NCBI RefSeq assembly: GCF_042433915.1
Contig: NZ_JBHLUN010000011.1
Coordinates: forward strand, 1-64,000
Source: Roseomonas elaeocarpi
GTDB lineage: Bacteria > Pseudomonadota > Alphaproteobacteria > Acetobacterales > Acetobacteraceae
Direction: 5' to 3'
DNA length: 64,000 nucleotides
Part shown: one piece after another, positions 41,898 to 50,714 of the stretch
Layout: every line of letters starts with the position of its first letter
How positions within the stretch are numbered: the stretch's first letter is position 1
Program-made: the position numbers and the translations under genes
Notes under the pieces: generated by a model
Told to the model about the DNA's origin: nothing
Database searches by the model: none
The model's input: the letters and a program-made list of their open reading frames with translations, nothing else

Positions 41898-42704
41898 TCA
41901 GTGGCCGTCCGACTTAGGCGTCCTGTTCTCCCCCGCAGGCTTGCGGGCCGGCCCCCGCCGCGCCGCCTGCCGGATCGGGATGATCTGCGCCGAGTGCGGC
42001 AGGAAGCGGGTGGCCACGTGGCGGTCGTCGCGTTGCTCCGAATCGGGTCGTTGCAGGGCATGATGGAGCAGGTCGCGGCGGAGCTGGTCTTCCTCGCCGA
42101 GGCTGTCGAGCCAGTGAGCAAGAAAGGCCCGAGTCGTGGCCGGCATCGCGCCGTCGCAGCAGCAGAGCGCATCCTCGATCTCCTGCGGCTCCAGACTGTC
42201 GCGCAGGTCCTGCAGCAGCGCCGGAAGGCGCGGCGGCCCGCGGCGGAGCAGCGCGCCGACCGCGCCACCCCTGGACGCGGCGCCGCCGTCGGCCAGGAAC
42301 CGCGCCAGCGCCCCGGCCACCGGTTCCAAGGGTTCGGCGTCCAACCAGCCCGATGCCGCCTCGGCGGCAACCTGGCGGTCGGGGTCCATCTCCAGGAACA
42401 GGCGCCAGATCGTGTCCGGCAGGCGCGACGTCTCGCGCGCGTAAAGCCGCAAACCGCTGACCGCGTCGCGTCGCGTCCGCGACGGCAGGCCGTTGCTCAG
42501 GCCGAAACGGTAGAGTTCGAGCAGGCTGTCCCGTGCCGCCTCATCCCGCATCACGCCGGCGCGGATCGCCTCGCCCAGGAACATGTCCTCGTAGCCGGGC
42601 CATCGCCGCAACCTTTGCTCCAGCGAAGGCTCCTCCAGGATGCGGCTGAAGCGCTGCGGCTCCGCCAGGAAGAGCGGCTCCCAGATGACGGAGGATTTCG
42701 GCAT
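41898..42704 (-). CDS. Hypothetical protein, 268 aa
   Basis: A soluble helical protein with an N-terminal WEPLFLAEPQRFSRIL and repeated helix pairs that resemble HEAT-like packing (VAAEAASGWLDAEPLEPVAG, RGGAVGALLRRGPPRLPALL). A CCC stretch occurs at residues ~190-192 in EDALCCCDGAM. The basic C-terminal tail is RRGPARKPAGENRTPK. No signal peptide or catalytic motif is seen. It lies 76 bases downstream of the GGDEF/EAL gene on the same strand, so it may belong to that signalling unit. Confidence 0.75.
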   Translation of the reverse strand: MPKSSVIWEPLFLAEPQRFSRILEEPSLEQRLRRWPGYEDMFLGEAIRAGVMRDEAARDSLLELYRFGLSNGLPSRTRRDAVSGLRLYARETSRLPDTIWRLFLEMDPDRQVAAEAASGWLDAEPLEPVAGALARFLADGGAASRGGAVGALLRRGPPRLPALLQDLRDSLEPQEIEDALCCCDGAMPATTRAFLAHWLDSLGEEDQLRRDLLHHALQRPDSEQRDDRHVATRFLPHSAQIIPIRQAARRGPARKPAGENRTPKSDGH

Positions 42705-42780
42705 CGACGCGCGCTCCCTGTACCGGCCCCGCGCCCGGAGCCTTTGTCCGGACCCATCCCGCCCGGGTCTTCATATCCCG

Positions 42781-44586
42781 TTAAGTACTTAAGGAACCGT
42801 TAACGCCATCTTCGCTCGCCAAGGAGTCCTTCACGGCTGCCGCAAGGGTGGGCCGAGGCATCGCCAGCTCCGCCGGTGCGTCGAAGGTCAGGGGCTGGAC
42901 GGCGTCGATGCCCAGGGCCAGCAGCGACTGGCGCTGCTCCTCGGTCTCGACGCCCAGCACCACCAGCTCCAGGGACAGGCCCCGCGACAGGGGAATGATG
43001 GCCTGCAGCAGCGCGGACTTGCCGGGCGCCGCATCCGTTGCGGAGATCAGCGCGGCCGGCAGGCGAAGGCTGGTGAAGCTGTGACGGAACAGCGCGCCGA
43101 GCGGTGCCTGGTTCGCGCCGAAGTCATGGATCGACAGGCCGGTCCCCAGGGCCTGGAGGCGGTGGAGGCGCTCGGCGAGCTCCGGCGGCCCTTGCGACAG
43201 CATCGTCTCGCTCACCGTCAGCTCCAGCCGTTCCGGCGGCAGGCCCGCGTCGGCCAGCGCCGTGGCCACCACGGTGACGAAGCCTTCCGAGCGAAGCTGC
43301 GTCGGCGACACCCTGAACACCAACCGCTGTCCGCCCGGCCATCCGGCCGCCGCGGCGCAGGCGCGGGCGAGCTCCCGGTTCTCGATGCCGAGCAGCAGCC
43401 CCTGTTGCCCCGCGAGCGGCGCGAACTCTTCCGCGGTCAGCCGCGCCCCGCCGGGCCTGAGCCAGACGGCACGGGCCTCGTAGCCCGTGACCGCGCCGTC
43501 GCGCAGCCGGATGATCGGGTCGAACTCCAGCGCGAAGGCGTCGGTGCGCGCCGCTTCCCGGAAGGCTTCCTCGGCCGCGTCGTCCGCCTCCAGCGAAGCG
43601 TCGTAGAAGCGGAACTGCCGCCGGCCGGAGGTCTTGGCGCGGTACAGCGCCACGTCGGCCCTGTGGAGCAGCGCCAGCGGGTCGGAACCGTCGGCCGGGG
43701 CGCGGGCAATCCCGATCGAGGCCAGGATCGGCACGGACTGGCCGGCGATGCTGACCGGTGCCGCGAGGTCTGCCAGGATGCGCGTGGCGATGGCGCCGAG
43801 TTCCGCATCGGTGAGCTGGGCGGTGATCATCGCCACGAACTCGTCGCCCCCGAAGCGGGCAATGACGTCCTCGGCCCGCAGCGCCGCGCGAAGCCTGCGG
43901 CTGAACTCCACCAGCAGCTGATCGCCGCCGGCGTGGCCGAACAGGTCGTTCACCTCCTTGAAGCGGTCGAGGTCGAAGCAGAACAGGCTGAAGGCGCTGC
44001 CCTGCCGGGCCTCCAGCGCGCGCGAGAAGCCGCTGCGGTTCAGCAGGCCGGTGAGCGGGTCGAGGTCCGCCATGTCGCGCAGCTCCGCCATCCGGCGATG
44101 CAGCTGCAGCATCGCGGAGGCCGCCGCCGCCAGGTCGGCCATGGCCGCCACGGCCGAGGGTTCCGGTCGCTGGGGATGCGGATCCACGGCGCAGATCGTG
44201 CCCACCGCGTAGCCGGACGGATCGAGCAGCGGCGCGCTGGCGTAGAAGCGAGCCTTGAGCGGCCCCGTCACGAGGTGATTGTCGGCGAAGCGGGGATCGC
44301 GGCTGAGATCCTCCACCACCGTGACCTCGCGGGGCTGCAGGATCGTATGGGCGCAGAGCGAGTCCTCGCGCGGGATGTCGGGCAGCCGCTCCGCCCCGGT
44401 GGTGGCCTTGAACCACTGCCGGTGCTCGTCGATCAACGACACGGTTCCGAGCTCCGCCCCGAAGAGGCGTGCGGTCAGTCGGGCCAGCGCGTCGAAGCGC
44501 GGCTCGCGTGGGGTATCGAGGATCTGGCAGGCTTTCAGCGCCGCCAGTCTTTGCGCCTCGTCGAAGGGGATCGCGGGGGCCGTCAT
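42781..44586 (-). CDS. GAF-GGDEF-EAL protein (cyclic-di-GMP signalling; EAL degenerate)
   Basis: A 601-residue cytoplasmic protein. A GAF domain (~20-160, LFGAELGTVSLIDEHRQWFK) precedes an intact GGDEF domain: RFGGDEF at 244-250 with the inhibitory-site RAED five residues before. The C-terminal EAL domain lacks key residues: EAR in place of EAL (370-372), FRVSPTQ lacks the Asn, IHDFGANQA replaces DDFG-T, and VLGVETEEQ lacks the Glu of AEGVE. It is therefore predicted to be a diguanylate cyclase with a non-catalytic EAL. The ATG at 44586 has an AT-rich stretch 30-50 bases upstream. Confidence 0.92.
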   Translation of the reverse strand: MTAPAIPFDEAQRLAALKACQILDTPREPRFDALARLTARLFGAELGTVSLIDEHRQWFKATTGAERLPDIPREDSLCAHTILQPREVTVVEDLSRDPRFADNHLVTGPLKARFYASAPLLDPSGYAVGTICAVDPHPQRPEPSAVAAMADLAAAASAMLQLHRRMAELRDMADLDPLTGLLNRSGFSRALEARQGSAFSLFCFDLDRFKEVNDLFGHAGGDQLLVEFSRRLRAALRAEDVIARFGGDEFVAMITAQLTDAELGAIATRILADLAAPVSIAGQSVPILASIGIARAPADGSDPLALLHRADVALYRAKTSGRRQFRFYDASLEADDAAEEAFREAARTDAFALEFDPIIRLRDGAVTGYEARAVWLRPGGARLTAEEFAPLAGQQGLLLGIENRELARACAAAAGWPGGQRLVFRVSPTQLRSEGFVTVVATALADAGLPPERLELTVSETMLSQGPPELAERLHRLQALGTGLSIHDFGANQAPLGALFRHSFTSLRLPAALISATDAAPGKSALLQAIIPLSRGLSLELVVLGVETEEQRQSLLALGIDAVQPLTFDAPAELAMPRPTLAAAVKDSLASEDGVNGSLST

Positions 44587-44820
44587 CGGGTGATCTCTAC
44601 AGTTCGTCCGAGGGAACTCTACCTATAGTAGTATTGCAATGGGGCCGTTCTACCCTGCAGAAGCGGCCGCAGCCTACCGCGTCGCGCGGGGGTGGGATGA
44701 AGCAGCATCTGGGCAGAAGTCCGGCCGGGCGGGTTGCCCTTGAGCGCTGCGTGGATCGGCGGCTGGATGAGGGGCTCCCGGTCGGGCGGCTCCGGGGCGG
44801 AACCCTGGTGCCGCCAGGTC

Positions 44821-45396
44821 TCAGCGGCGGCTCAGCACCACGAGGTAGCGGCAGGACGCGCCGCTCGCGTTTTCGTAGGCGCAGTCCGCGGGCGCCCCCA
44901 GTACGAGCGAGTCTCCCGCCCCCAAGCCGTGGCGCAGGGTGCCTTCATGGAACAGCAGCTGGCCTTCCAGCACCAGCAGGGCATGGGCACGGCCAGCATA
45001 GGTCGCGGCCGGGTAGTCCACGCGCTTTCCGGCCGGCAGGAGCACCTCGACGATCTCCGGCTCCGCCCCGGGTATGGTGACGGCGCGCCGCAGGTAGCCC
45101 GTGGCCGGATCACGCCAGCAGGGCTGGTCCGGCCGGCGCCGCAGTCGGCTGCCGGGCGCCGTACCCTCCACCTTCGCGAGCAGCGTGGACAGGGTCATGC
45201 CGAAGGCCGCCACCAGACGGCCCAGCAGCGCGGCCGTGGGCGAGGCCTCGCCGCGCTCGACCTTGCTGATCATGGCGCGGGACACGCCGGAGCGTTCGGC
45301 CAGCTCCGCCAGTGACCAGCCGCGGGCGTCCCGCTCCGCCCGCAACCCTTGCGCCAGCGCCTCGGCCAGCGCGGCCTCGTCTTTCATGGTGGACAT
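44821..45396 (-). CDS. XRE-family transcriptional regulator with cupin domain
   Basis: A 191-residue regulator. Its N-terminal helix-turn-helix (RGWSLAELAERSGVSRAMIS then KVERGEASPTAALLGRLV) is followed by a C-terminal cupin barrel (VEVLLPAGKRVDYPAATYAG, LLVLEGQLLFHEGTL, LGAGDSLVLGAPADCAYEN). Such proteins sense a small ligand or metal. ATG at 45396, or the one at 45387, starts the protein. It is divergent from the 45449/45694 genes and probably controls them from the ~50-base shared spacer. Confidence 0.9.
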   Translation of the reverse strand: MSTMKDEAALAEALAQGLRAERDARGWSLAELAERSGVSRAMISKVERGEASPTAALLGRLVAAFGMTLSTLLAKVEGTAPGSRLRRRPDQPCWRDPATGYLRRAVTIPGAEPEIVEVLLPAGKRVDYPAATYAGRAHALLVLEGQLLFHEGTLRHGLGAGDSLVLGAPADCAYENASGASCRYLVVLSRR

Positions 45397-45448
45397 GGTT
45401 CCAAGATAGTACCACCCTTTCTCCGTACACCAACTGGAAGAGTCCGGC

Positions 45449-45697
45449 ATGGCCGACGACGACTCGGATGCGATGCCCCTTCCCGTCCCGGCAACCGGGC
45501 ACAATGGCGGGCCGCCACTCGAGGAGCATGAGGTCGGCGCCACGCCGCGACGTCTCCTTTGGCAGCAGGCCCACCGCCGGGCCTGGAAGACGCCGCCGCG
45601 GGAAGTCCTGCTGCGGCGGCTCGCGCGGGCCGAGGAGCTGGGCATGAGCTACCGGGAGTACACCCTGGAGATCCTGGAAAGAGGACGCTACCTGTGA
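45449..45697 (+). CDS. Small GHNGGP-motif protein, 82 aa
   Basis: A small soluble protein. The N-terminus is acidic (ADDDSDAMPLPVPATGHNGG then PPLEEHE), followed by a basic helical half (RRLLWQQAHRRAWKTPPREV, LLRRLARAEELGMSYREYTL). The GHNGGP segment is seen in various alphaproteobacterial small proteins, but I know no assigned function. Its TGA overlaps the GTG start of the flavin monooxygenase (GTGA), so the two are translationally coupled. Confidence 0.75.
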   Translation: MADDDSDAMPLPVPATGHNGGPPLEEHEVGATPRRLLWQQAHRRAWKTPPREVLLRRLARAEELGMSYREYTLEILERGRYL

Positions 45698-47061
45698 CCG
45701 ACGCTTCGGTGCGCGAGATCCGCCTGAACGCCTTCGACATGGCCTGCGTCGGGCATATCCAGCAAGGCTTGTGGACCCACCCGCGCGACCACTCGGTGGA
45801 ATACAACACGCTCGAACATTGGATCAGGCTGGCTCGGACGCTGGAGCGCGGGTCGTTCGACGGCGTGTTCCTGGCCGACGTGCTGGGCATCTACGACGTG
45901 TACGGTGGCAATGCCGACGCGGCGATCCGGGGCGCGGTGCAGGTGCCGCTGCTCGACCCGGCGCTGCTGGTGCCGGCCATGGCGGCGGTGACGGAACATC
46001 TCGGCTTCGGCATCACCTGCAACCTCGCCTACGAGCCGCCCTACCTGTTCGCGCGCCGCATCTCGACCCTGGACCACCTGACCAGGGGGCGGATCGGCTG
46101 GAACGTCGTGACCGGCTACCTCGACAGTGCCGCGCGCGCGATGGGGCTCGATCGGCAGATGGCGCATGACGACCGCTACGACATGGCCGACGAGTACATG
46201 GAGCTGGTCTACAAGCTCTGGGAAGGCAGCTGGTCCGACGCGGCCGTCCGGCGCGACCGCGAGGCCGGGATCTTCGCCGATCCGGCGGAGGTCCGCCGGG
46301 TGCGGCACGAAGGGCGGCAGTACCGGCTGGACGCGATGCACCTGGCCGAGCCCTCGCCCCAGCGGACGCCGGTGCTGTTCCAGGCCGGCGCTTCCGACCG
46401 CGGGCGGCGCTTCGCCGCGACCCATGCCGAATGCGTCTTCGTCAACGGCGGCGCGATGGCGCAGGTGGCCGCCCTGGTGCGCGACCTCCGCGAACGGGCC
46501 GCGCCGCGCCCGATCCAGGTGCTGGTGGGCGCCACGGTGATCGTCGGCCGGACGGAGCAAGAAGCCCGGGACAAGCTGGAGGATTACCGTCGCCACGCCA
46601 GCGTGGAGGGCGCGCTGGCCCATGCCTCGGCCTCGCTGGGCATCGACTTCAGCCGCTACGCCCCCGACGAGCCGATCCAGGCCGGGGAGACCGAGGCGAT
46701 CCGGTCCAACGTGGAGGCGCAGCGCAGGGCGGCCGGCTCGGTGTGGACCCGGCGGCGGATGGAGGAAAGCTTCGTCCTGGGCAGTCGGCAGCCGCCAATC
46801 GTGGGCAGCGCGGCGCAGGTGGCCGACATCCTGATGCGCTGGGTGGCGGAAGCGGACGTGGACGGGTTCAACCTGTCGCGCACCGTGGTGCCGGAATGCC
46901 TGGAGGATGTTGTGGATCTGCTGGTGCCGGAACTGCAGCGGCGCGGCGCCTTCAAGCAGGGCTACGCGCCCGGAACCTATCGCGAGAAGCTGTTCGGCGG
47001 GGATGCCCGGCTGCGCCCGCCGCACCCGGCCGCGTTGTTTCGTGCACGGAATAGCTCCTGA
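45694..47061 (+). CDS. LLM-class flavin-dependent monooxygenase (NtaA/SnaA/DszA family, second copy)
   Basis: A 455-residue FMNH2-dependent monooxygenase. It shares the pattern of the 18817 protein: NAFDMACVGHIQQGLWTHPR, FDGVFLADVLGIYDVYGGNA, RRISTLDHLTRGRIGWNVVT, GYLDSAARAMG, YDMADEYMELVYKLWEGSW and VLFQAGASDRGRRFAATHAE. GTG at 45694 overlaps the preceding gene and has agagga upstream. The pair is likely regulated by the divergent cupin regulator. Substrate and flavin reductase are unknown. Confidence 0.9.
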   Translation: MTDASVREIRLNAFDMACVGHIQQGLWTHPRDHSVEYNTLEHWIRLARTLERGSFDGVFLADVLGIYDVYGGNADAAIRGAVQVPLLDPALLVPAMAAVTEHLGFGITCNLAYEPPYLFARRISTLDHLTRGRIGWNVVTGYLDSAARAMGLDRQMAHDDRYDMADEYMELVYKLWEGSWSDAAVRRDREAGIFADPAEVRRVRHEGRQYRLDAMHLAEPSPQRTPVLFQAGASDRGRRFAATHAECVFVNGGAMAQVAALVRDLRERAAPRPIQVLVGATVIVGRTEQEARDKLEDYRRHASVEGALAHASASLGIDFSRYAPDEPIQAGETEAIRSNVEAQRRAAGSVWTRRRMEESFVLGSRQPPIVGSAAQVADILMRWVAEADVDGFNLSRTVVPECLEDVVDLLVPELQRRGAFKQGYAPGTYREKLFGGDARLRPPHPAALFRARNSS

Positions 47062-47142
47062 GACGGGGTTTCAGCGCAATCCCCCCTGGCGTCGCGCGCC
47101 GGCTCGCCATAGGCATTGGGCGAACGCGCGGGCGGAGGATGG

Positions 47143-49404
47143 ATGTCGGGCGATCAGGCGAGCAGGGTAGCCCTGCTGCTGGCGGAAGCGGATGCGCATC
47201 GCGATGCCGGGGAATGGCGGGAAGCCGCGGATCGTTACAGAGCGGTGTCGGCGCTGCGTCCGGATGCCTGGCCGCTGCTGATGCAGCAGGGCTACTGCCT
47301 GCGCGAAGCCGGGGACGCACGCGCGGCACTCGACTGCTACCGCGCCGCCGAGGCCCTGGCGCCCATGGACCCGGAGGTGAAGCGGCAGATCGCGGTGACC
47401 CTGCGCTGGCTCAACCCGGGCGCCAGCTTCGGCCGCGCGGCCGAGGTGCCCGCCGCCGCGGCACCGGCTCGCCAGCGGGCCGAGGATCAGTCCCGAATGC
47501 AGCCGCCCGCCGCAACCTCGGACCGGACCGCGGCCCCGGCCGTGTTCCAGCCCGAGCCCGCCCCGGCGCCCCGCGCCGTTCCGCCGGTCCAGCCCGCAGC
47601 GCCGCCCGCCCCGGCCCTGCCGATCCTGGGTGGCGTGCTGGACGTCGCCTTCGACGTCACTGACCTGCTCGATTATTTCCGCGGCAAGCGCACACCCACC
47701 GGCATCCAGCGCGTCCAGTGCGGCATCGTCGGCGCCGCGCTGCGCGGGGAAAGCGCCACGGACACGGTTCTGGGCTGCGTGACCTACGACCTGCGGGAAG
47801 CGACCTGGCGCGCGGTGCCGGCGGCGGCGCTGCTGGCGGTGATCGACGCCTCGCACACCGGCGCGGAAACCGACGACCCGGCCTGGATCGCCGTGCTGCG
47901 CCGCCTGGATGAGCTGCTGGCCGCGGCACCACGGCACCAGTTCCCGCTCGGCGGGATGCTGGTGAACCTCGGCAATTCCTGGGGCCTGCCGGACTACTTC
48001 CGCGGCCTGCGGGTGATCCAGCGGGAGCGTGGGGTGCGCTACGTGCCCTTCCTGCACGACTGCGTGCCGCTGGTGGTGCCGGAGCACTGCCAGGAACAGA
48101 TGGTGCGCGACTACGCGCGATGGTTCGCCGCGGTGGGCATCCATGCTCACGGCTTCCTGTGCAACTCCGACTGCACGCGCCGCGATGGCCGGACGCAGCT
48201 CGGGCGCGTGCTGCCCGGCCTCGACCTGCCGATGGAGGTGGTGCGCCTCGACGCCGACCCGCATTCCGACGGCACCGAGCCCGACCTTGCCGCGCTCGAG
48301 GGCATCCGCGGGCTGCGGCCGGGCCAGCCCTACGCGCTGTTCGTGGGCACGATCGAGAGCCGCAAGGACCACCTGCTGGTGTTCCGCGCCTGGCTGTCGC
48401 TGATCCGGCGGCTGGGCGCCGACCGCGTGCCGCGGCTCGTCTGCGTCGGGCAGCCGGGCTGGCACGCCCAGGGCGCGCTGGAGCTGCTGAACAACAGCGC
48501 CGAGCTGCGCCGCAACGTGCTGCTGCTGCATGGCATTTCCGATGAGGTGCTGGGCGCGCTCTACGCCGGCTGCCGCTTCACGGTGTACAACTCCTTCTAC
48601 GAGGGCTGGGGCCTGCCGGTGACCGAAAGCCGGGCCTACGGCAAGGTTCCCGTGATCCCGGAACACTCGGCCCTGCCGGAGGCCGGCGGTCCCCACGCGG
48701 TGTACTTCGCGCCCCAGCACGAGCCCGACCTGATCAGCAAGCTCGAGCGCATGATCACCGACCCGGCCTTCGTGGCGGAGCGTGAGGCCGCGCTGCGTGG
48801 CGGTGCGGGCCTGCGCAGCTGGGACGCGCTGAAGGACGAGACGCTGCGCCACCTGCGGGCCATGGCGGCGCGGCCGCCGCTCGCCCTGGAAGACCGGATC
48901 GCGGTGGAGCCGGGCATGACCTACGCCATGATCCACGGGCAGGAAACGGTGCCGCAGCCGGCGCTGGCCATCCGGCAGGTGCTGCGCGACGGCCCGAGCT
49001 GGCACATGCCCGAAGACTGGGGCGTCTGGACGCGCGGCGGATCGGCCACGCTGCGCCTGCCCCTGCCGTCCGGCACGGGGGGAAGCTGGCGCCTCTACTT
49101 GGACCTGATGCCGCCGCCCGGTGACGGCGACATCTGGCTGCGGGCCGAAGTGGACGGGCAGGAGGTCGGCTCCGGCATGGTGGGCTTCGCGGGTGCCCGG
49201 CCGAGCGGCTGCGTCCTGCCGCTGCAGATCCCGGCGGATGGCCGGTTGCTGCGGGTCGAGATCGAGAGCGCCCCGGTGGTGCTGGAAAACGACATCCGGG
49301 TGCTGGGCGCGGGGCTGAAGCGCGTCATGCTGTGCCGCGAGGACGACCTGGGCAGCCGGCTCGGCTGGCTGGAGGATCGGCGGCTGGCCTCGGTGCTGGC
49401 GTGA
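47143..49404 (+). CDS. TPR-containing glycosyltransferase (GT4 type)
   Basis: A 753-residue multidomain protein. Residues ~1-105 hold TPR-like repeats (AGEWREAADRYRAVSALRPD, AGDARAALDCYRAAEALAP). A Pro/Ala-rich linker (~110-170) leads to a GT-B glycosyltransferase core (~175-600) with YALFVGTIESRKDH, LVCVGQPGWHAQG and the Glu-x7-Glu donor motif in YEGWGLPVTESRAYGKVPVI. The C-terminal ~130 residues (GGSWRLYLDLMPPPGDGDIW) look like a beta-sandwich. ATG at 47143 follows ggcggaggatgg. The stop overlaps the epimerase start, suggesting a joint role in surface polysaccharide synthesis. Confidence 0.87.
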   Translation: MSGDQASRVALLLAEADAHRDAGEWREAADRYRAVSALRPDAWPLLMQQGYCLREAGDARAALDCYRAAEALAPMDPEVKRQIAVTLRWLNPGASFGRAAEVPAAAAPARQRAEDQSRMQPPAATSDRTAAPAVFQPEPAPAPRAVPPVQPAAPPAPALPILGGVLDVAFDVTDLLDYFRGKRTPTGIQRVQCGIVGAALRGESATDTVLGCVTYDLREATWRAVPAAALLAVIDASHTGAETDDPAWIAVLRRLDELLAAAPRHQFPLGGMLVNLGNSWGLPDYFRGLRVIQRERGVRYVPFLHDCVPLVVPEHCQEQMVRDYARWFAAVGIHAHGFLCNSDCTRRDGRTQLGRVLPGLDLPMEVVRLDADPHSDGTEPDLAALEGIRGLRPGQPYALFVGTIESRKDHLLVFRAWLSLIRRLGADRVPRLVCVGQPGWHAQGALELLNNSAELRRNVLLLHGISDEVLGALYAGCRFTVYNSFYEGWGLPVTESRAYGKVPVIPEHSALPEAGGPHAVYFAPQHEPDLISKLERMITDPAFVAEREAALRGGAGLRSWDALKDETLRHLRAMAARPPLALEDRIAVEPGMTYAMIHGQETVPQPALAIRQVLRDGPSWHMPEDWGVWTRGGSATLRLPLPSGTGGSWRLYLDLMPPPGDGDIWLRAEVDGQEVGSGMVGFAGARPSGCVLPLQIPADGRLLRVEIESAPVVLENDIRVLGAGLKRVMLCREDDLGSRLGWLEDRRLASVLA

Positions 49405-50456
49405 CCTCGGCCGCCGGCCCCGATCAGGACCAGGATCAGGATCGGGGTCTCGCGGGCACGCGGGTCTTGGTGACCGGGGCCGCGGGCTTCGTCGGCGCAC
49501 ACCTGTCGCAGCGCCTCCTCCTCGAGGGGGCGGAGGTTCTGGGGCTCGACAGCTTCAACAGCTACTACGATCCGTCGCTCAAGCGCGCCCGGGTCGCGGC
49601 GCTGCTGGACCATCCGCTCTGCCGGGTGGTGGAAACCGACCTCGCCGAGCCAGGCGCGCTCGCCAAGGCCTGGTCGGCGTTCCGGCCGGACCACGTCGTT
49701 CACCTCGCCGCGCAGGCCGGCGTCCGCTACTCGCTGCGGGACCCCCGCGCCTACGAGCGCGCCAATCTCGCGGGCTTCCTGGAGGTGCTGGAAGCCGCGC
49801 GCGCCCACCCGGTGTCGCAGCTGATCTACGCTTCCTCCTCCTCGGTCTACGGGGCCAGCACGCGCGTGCCGTTTCGCGAGGATGATCCGGTGGATCGTCC
49901 GTCCTCGCTCTACGCCGCCACCAAGCGCGCCAACGAGCTGATGGCGCATACCTACGCGCACCTGTTCAACCTGCCGCTGACGGGGCTGCGGTTCTTCACC
50001 GTTTATGGCCCCTGGGGCCGGCCCGACATGGCCTACTGGGGCTTTACCGAGGCGCTCCACGCCGGGCGCGAGATCCAAGTCTTCAACCACGGCCAGGTCT
50101 GGCGCGACTACACCTACGTGGACGAGATCGTGGAAGCGATCGCGCGGCTCCTGCGCTGCCCGCCGCAGCGCGCCGACGAGCCGGGCCGGGTCGTCCCGGA
50201 GGCGAGCCACCGCCTCTTCAACATCGGCAACGACACGCCGGTGGCGGTGGGCGAGATGATCGACATCCTGGAGCGGGAAACGGGTCTTCAGGCCCTGCGG
50301 CGGAACGTGCCGATGCAGCCCGGCGACGTGGTTCGCACCTGGGCCGATGTTTCGGCACTGCGGGCGGCGGTGGGATTCGCGCCGCAAGTGTCGCTGGCAA
50401 CCGGCCTGCAACGCTTCGTGCAATGGTACAGGGAATATCACCGCCTTTCTCCGTAG
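49401..50456 (+). CDS. NAD-dependent nucleotide-sugar epimerase (UDP-glucuronate 4-epimerase-like)
   Basis: A 351-residue extended SDR. The NAD motif is VLVTGAAGFVGAHLSQRLL, then GLDSFNSYYDPSLKRARVAA, a stretch typical of UDP-glucuronate/galacturonate epimerases. Catalytic residues lie in YASSSSVYG and SLYAATKRANELMAHTY (Tyr-x3-Lys). RFFTVYGPWGRPDMA and RDYTYVDEIVEAI follow. The GTG start overlaps the glycosyltransferase stop (GTGA). The first ~17 residues contain an Asp-Gln run encoded by an imperfect ggatca repeat and are outside the usual domain. Confidence 0.9.
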   Translation: MTSAAGPDQDQDQDRGLAGTRVLVTGAAGFVGAHLSQRLLLEGAEVLGLDSFNSYYDPSLKRARVAALLDHPLCRVVETDLAEPGALAKAWSAFRPDHVVHLAAQAGVRYSLRDPRAYERANLAGFLEVLEAARAHPVSQLIYASSSSVYGASTRVPFREDDPVDRPSSLYAATKRANELMAHTYAHLFNLPLTGLRFFTVYGPWGRPDMAYWGFTEALHAGREIQVFNHGQVWRDYTYVDEIVEAIARLLRCPPQRADEPGRVVPEASHRLFNIGNDTPVAVGEMIDILERETGLQALRRNVPMQPGDVVRTWADVSALRAAVGFAPQVSLATGLQRFVQWYREYHRLSP

Positions 50457-50714
50457 CGCCCGCTCGCTGGTAAGAGCGGCCTCGCTTCGTGCTTGCCTAA
50501 AACCTGGGCGCAGCGTTCAACTGGCTGGCAGCGCGGCGGCCACGCGGGGCCCGAACGGCCGCTTTGTCCGGCGCTGCCGGGTTGCGGCGGCTGGAGTGCT
50601 CACGGAAGCTGCGCCGCGAGGATCGGGGAACAGGTTGCGGCCGGCGCGTCCATCGCCGCGTCCGCGCTCGTGCACCCTGGTCCGGCGATCACCGCGAAAC
50701 GGAGGCCGAGGCGC

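Noticed and set aside
44602..44617. GTTC-N8-GAAC inverted repeat upstream of the GGDEF/EAL gene
   Set aside because: It is an inverted, not direct, repeat with 8-base spacing, so it does not match the alphaproteobacterial LexA operator.
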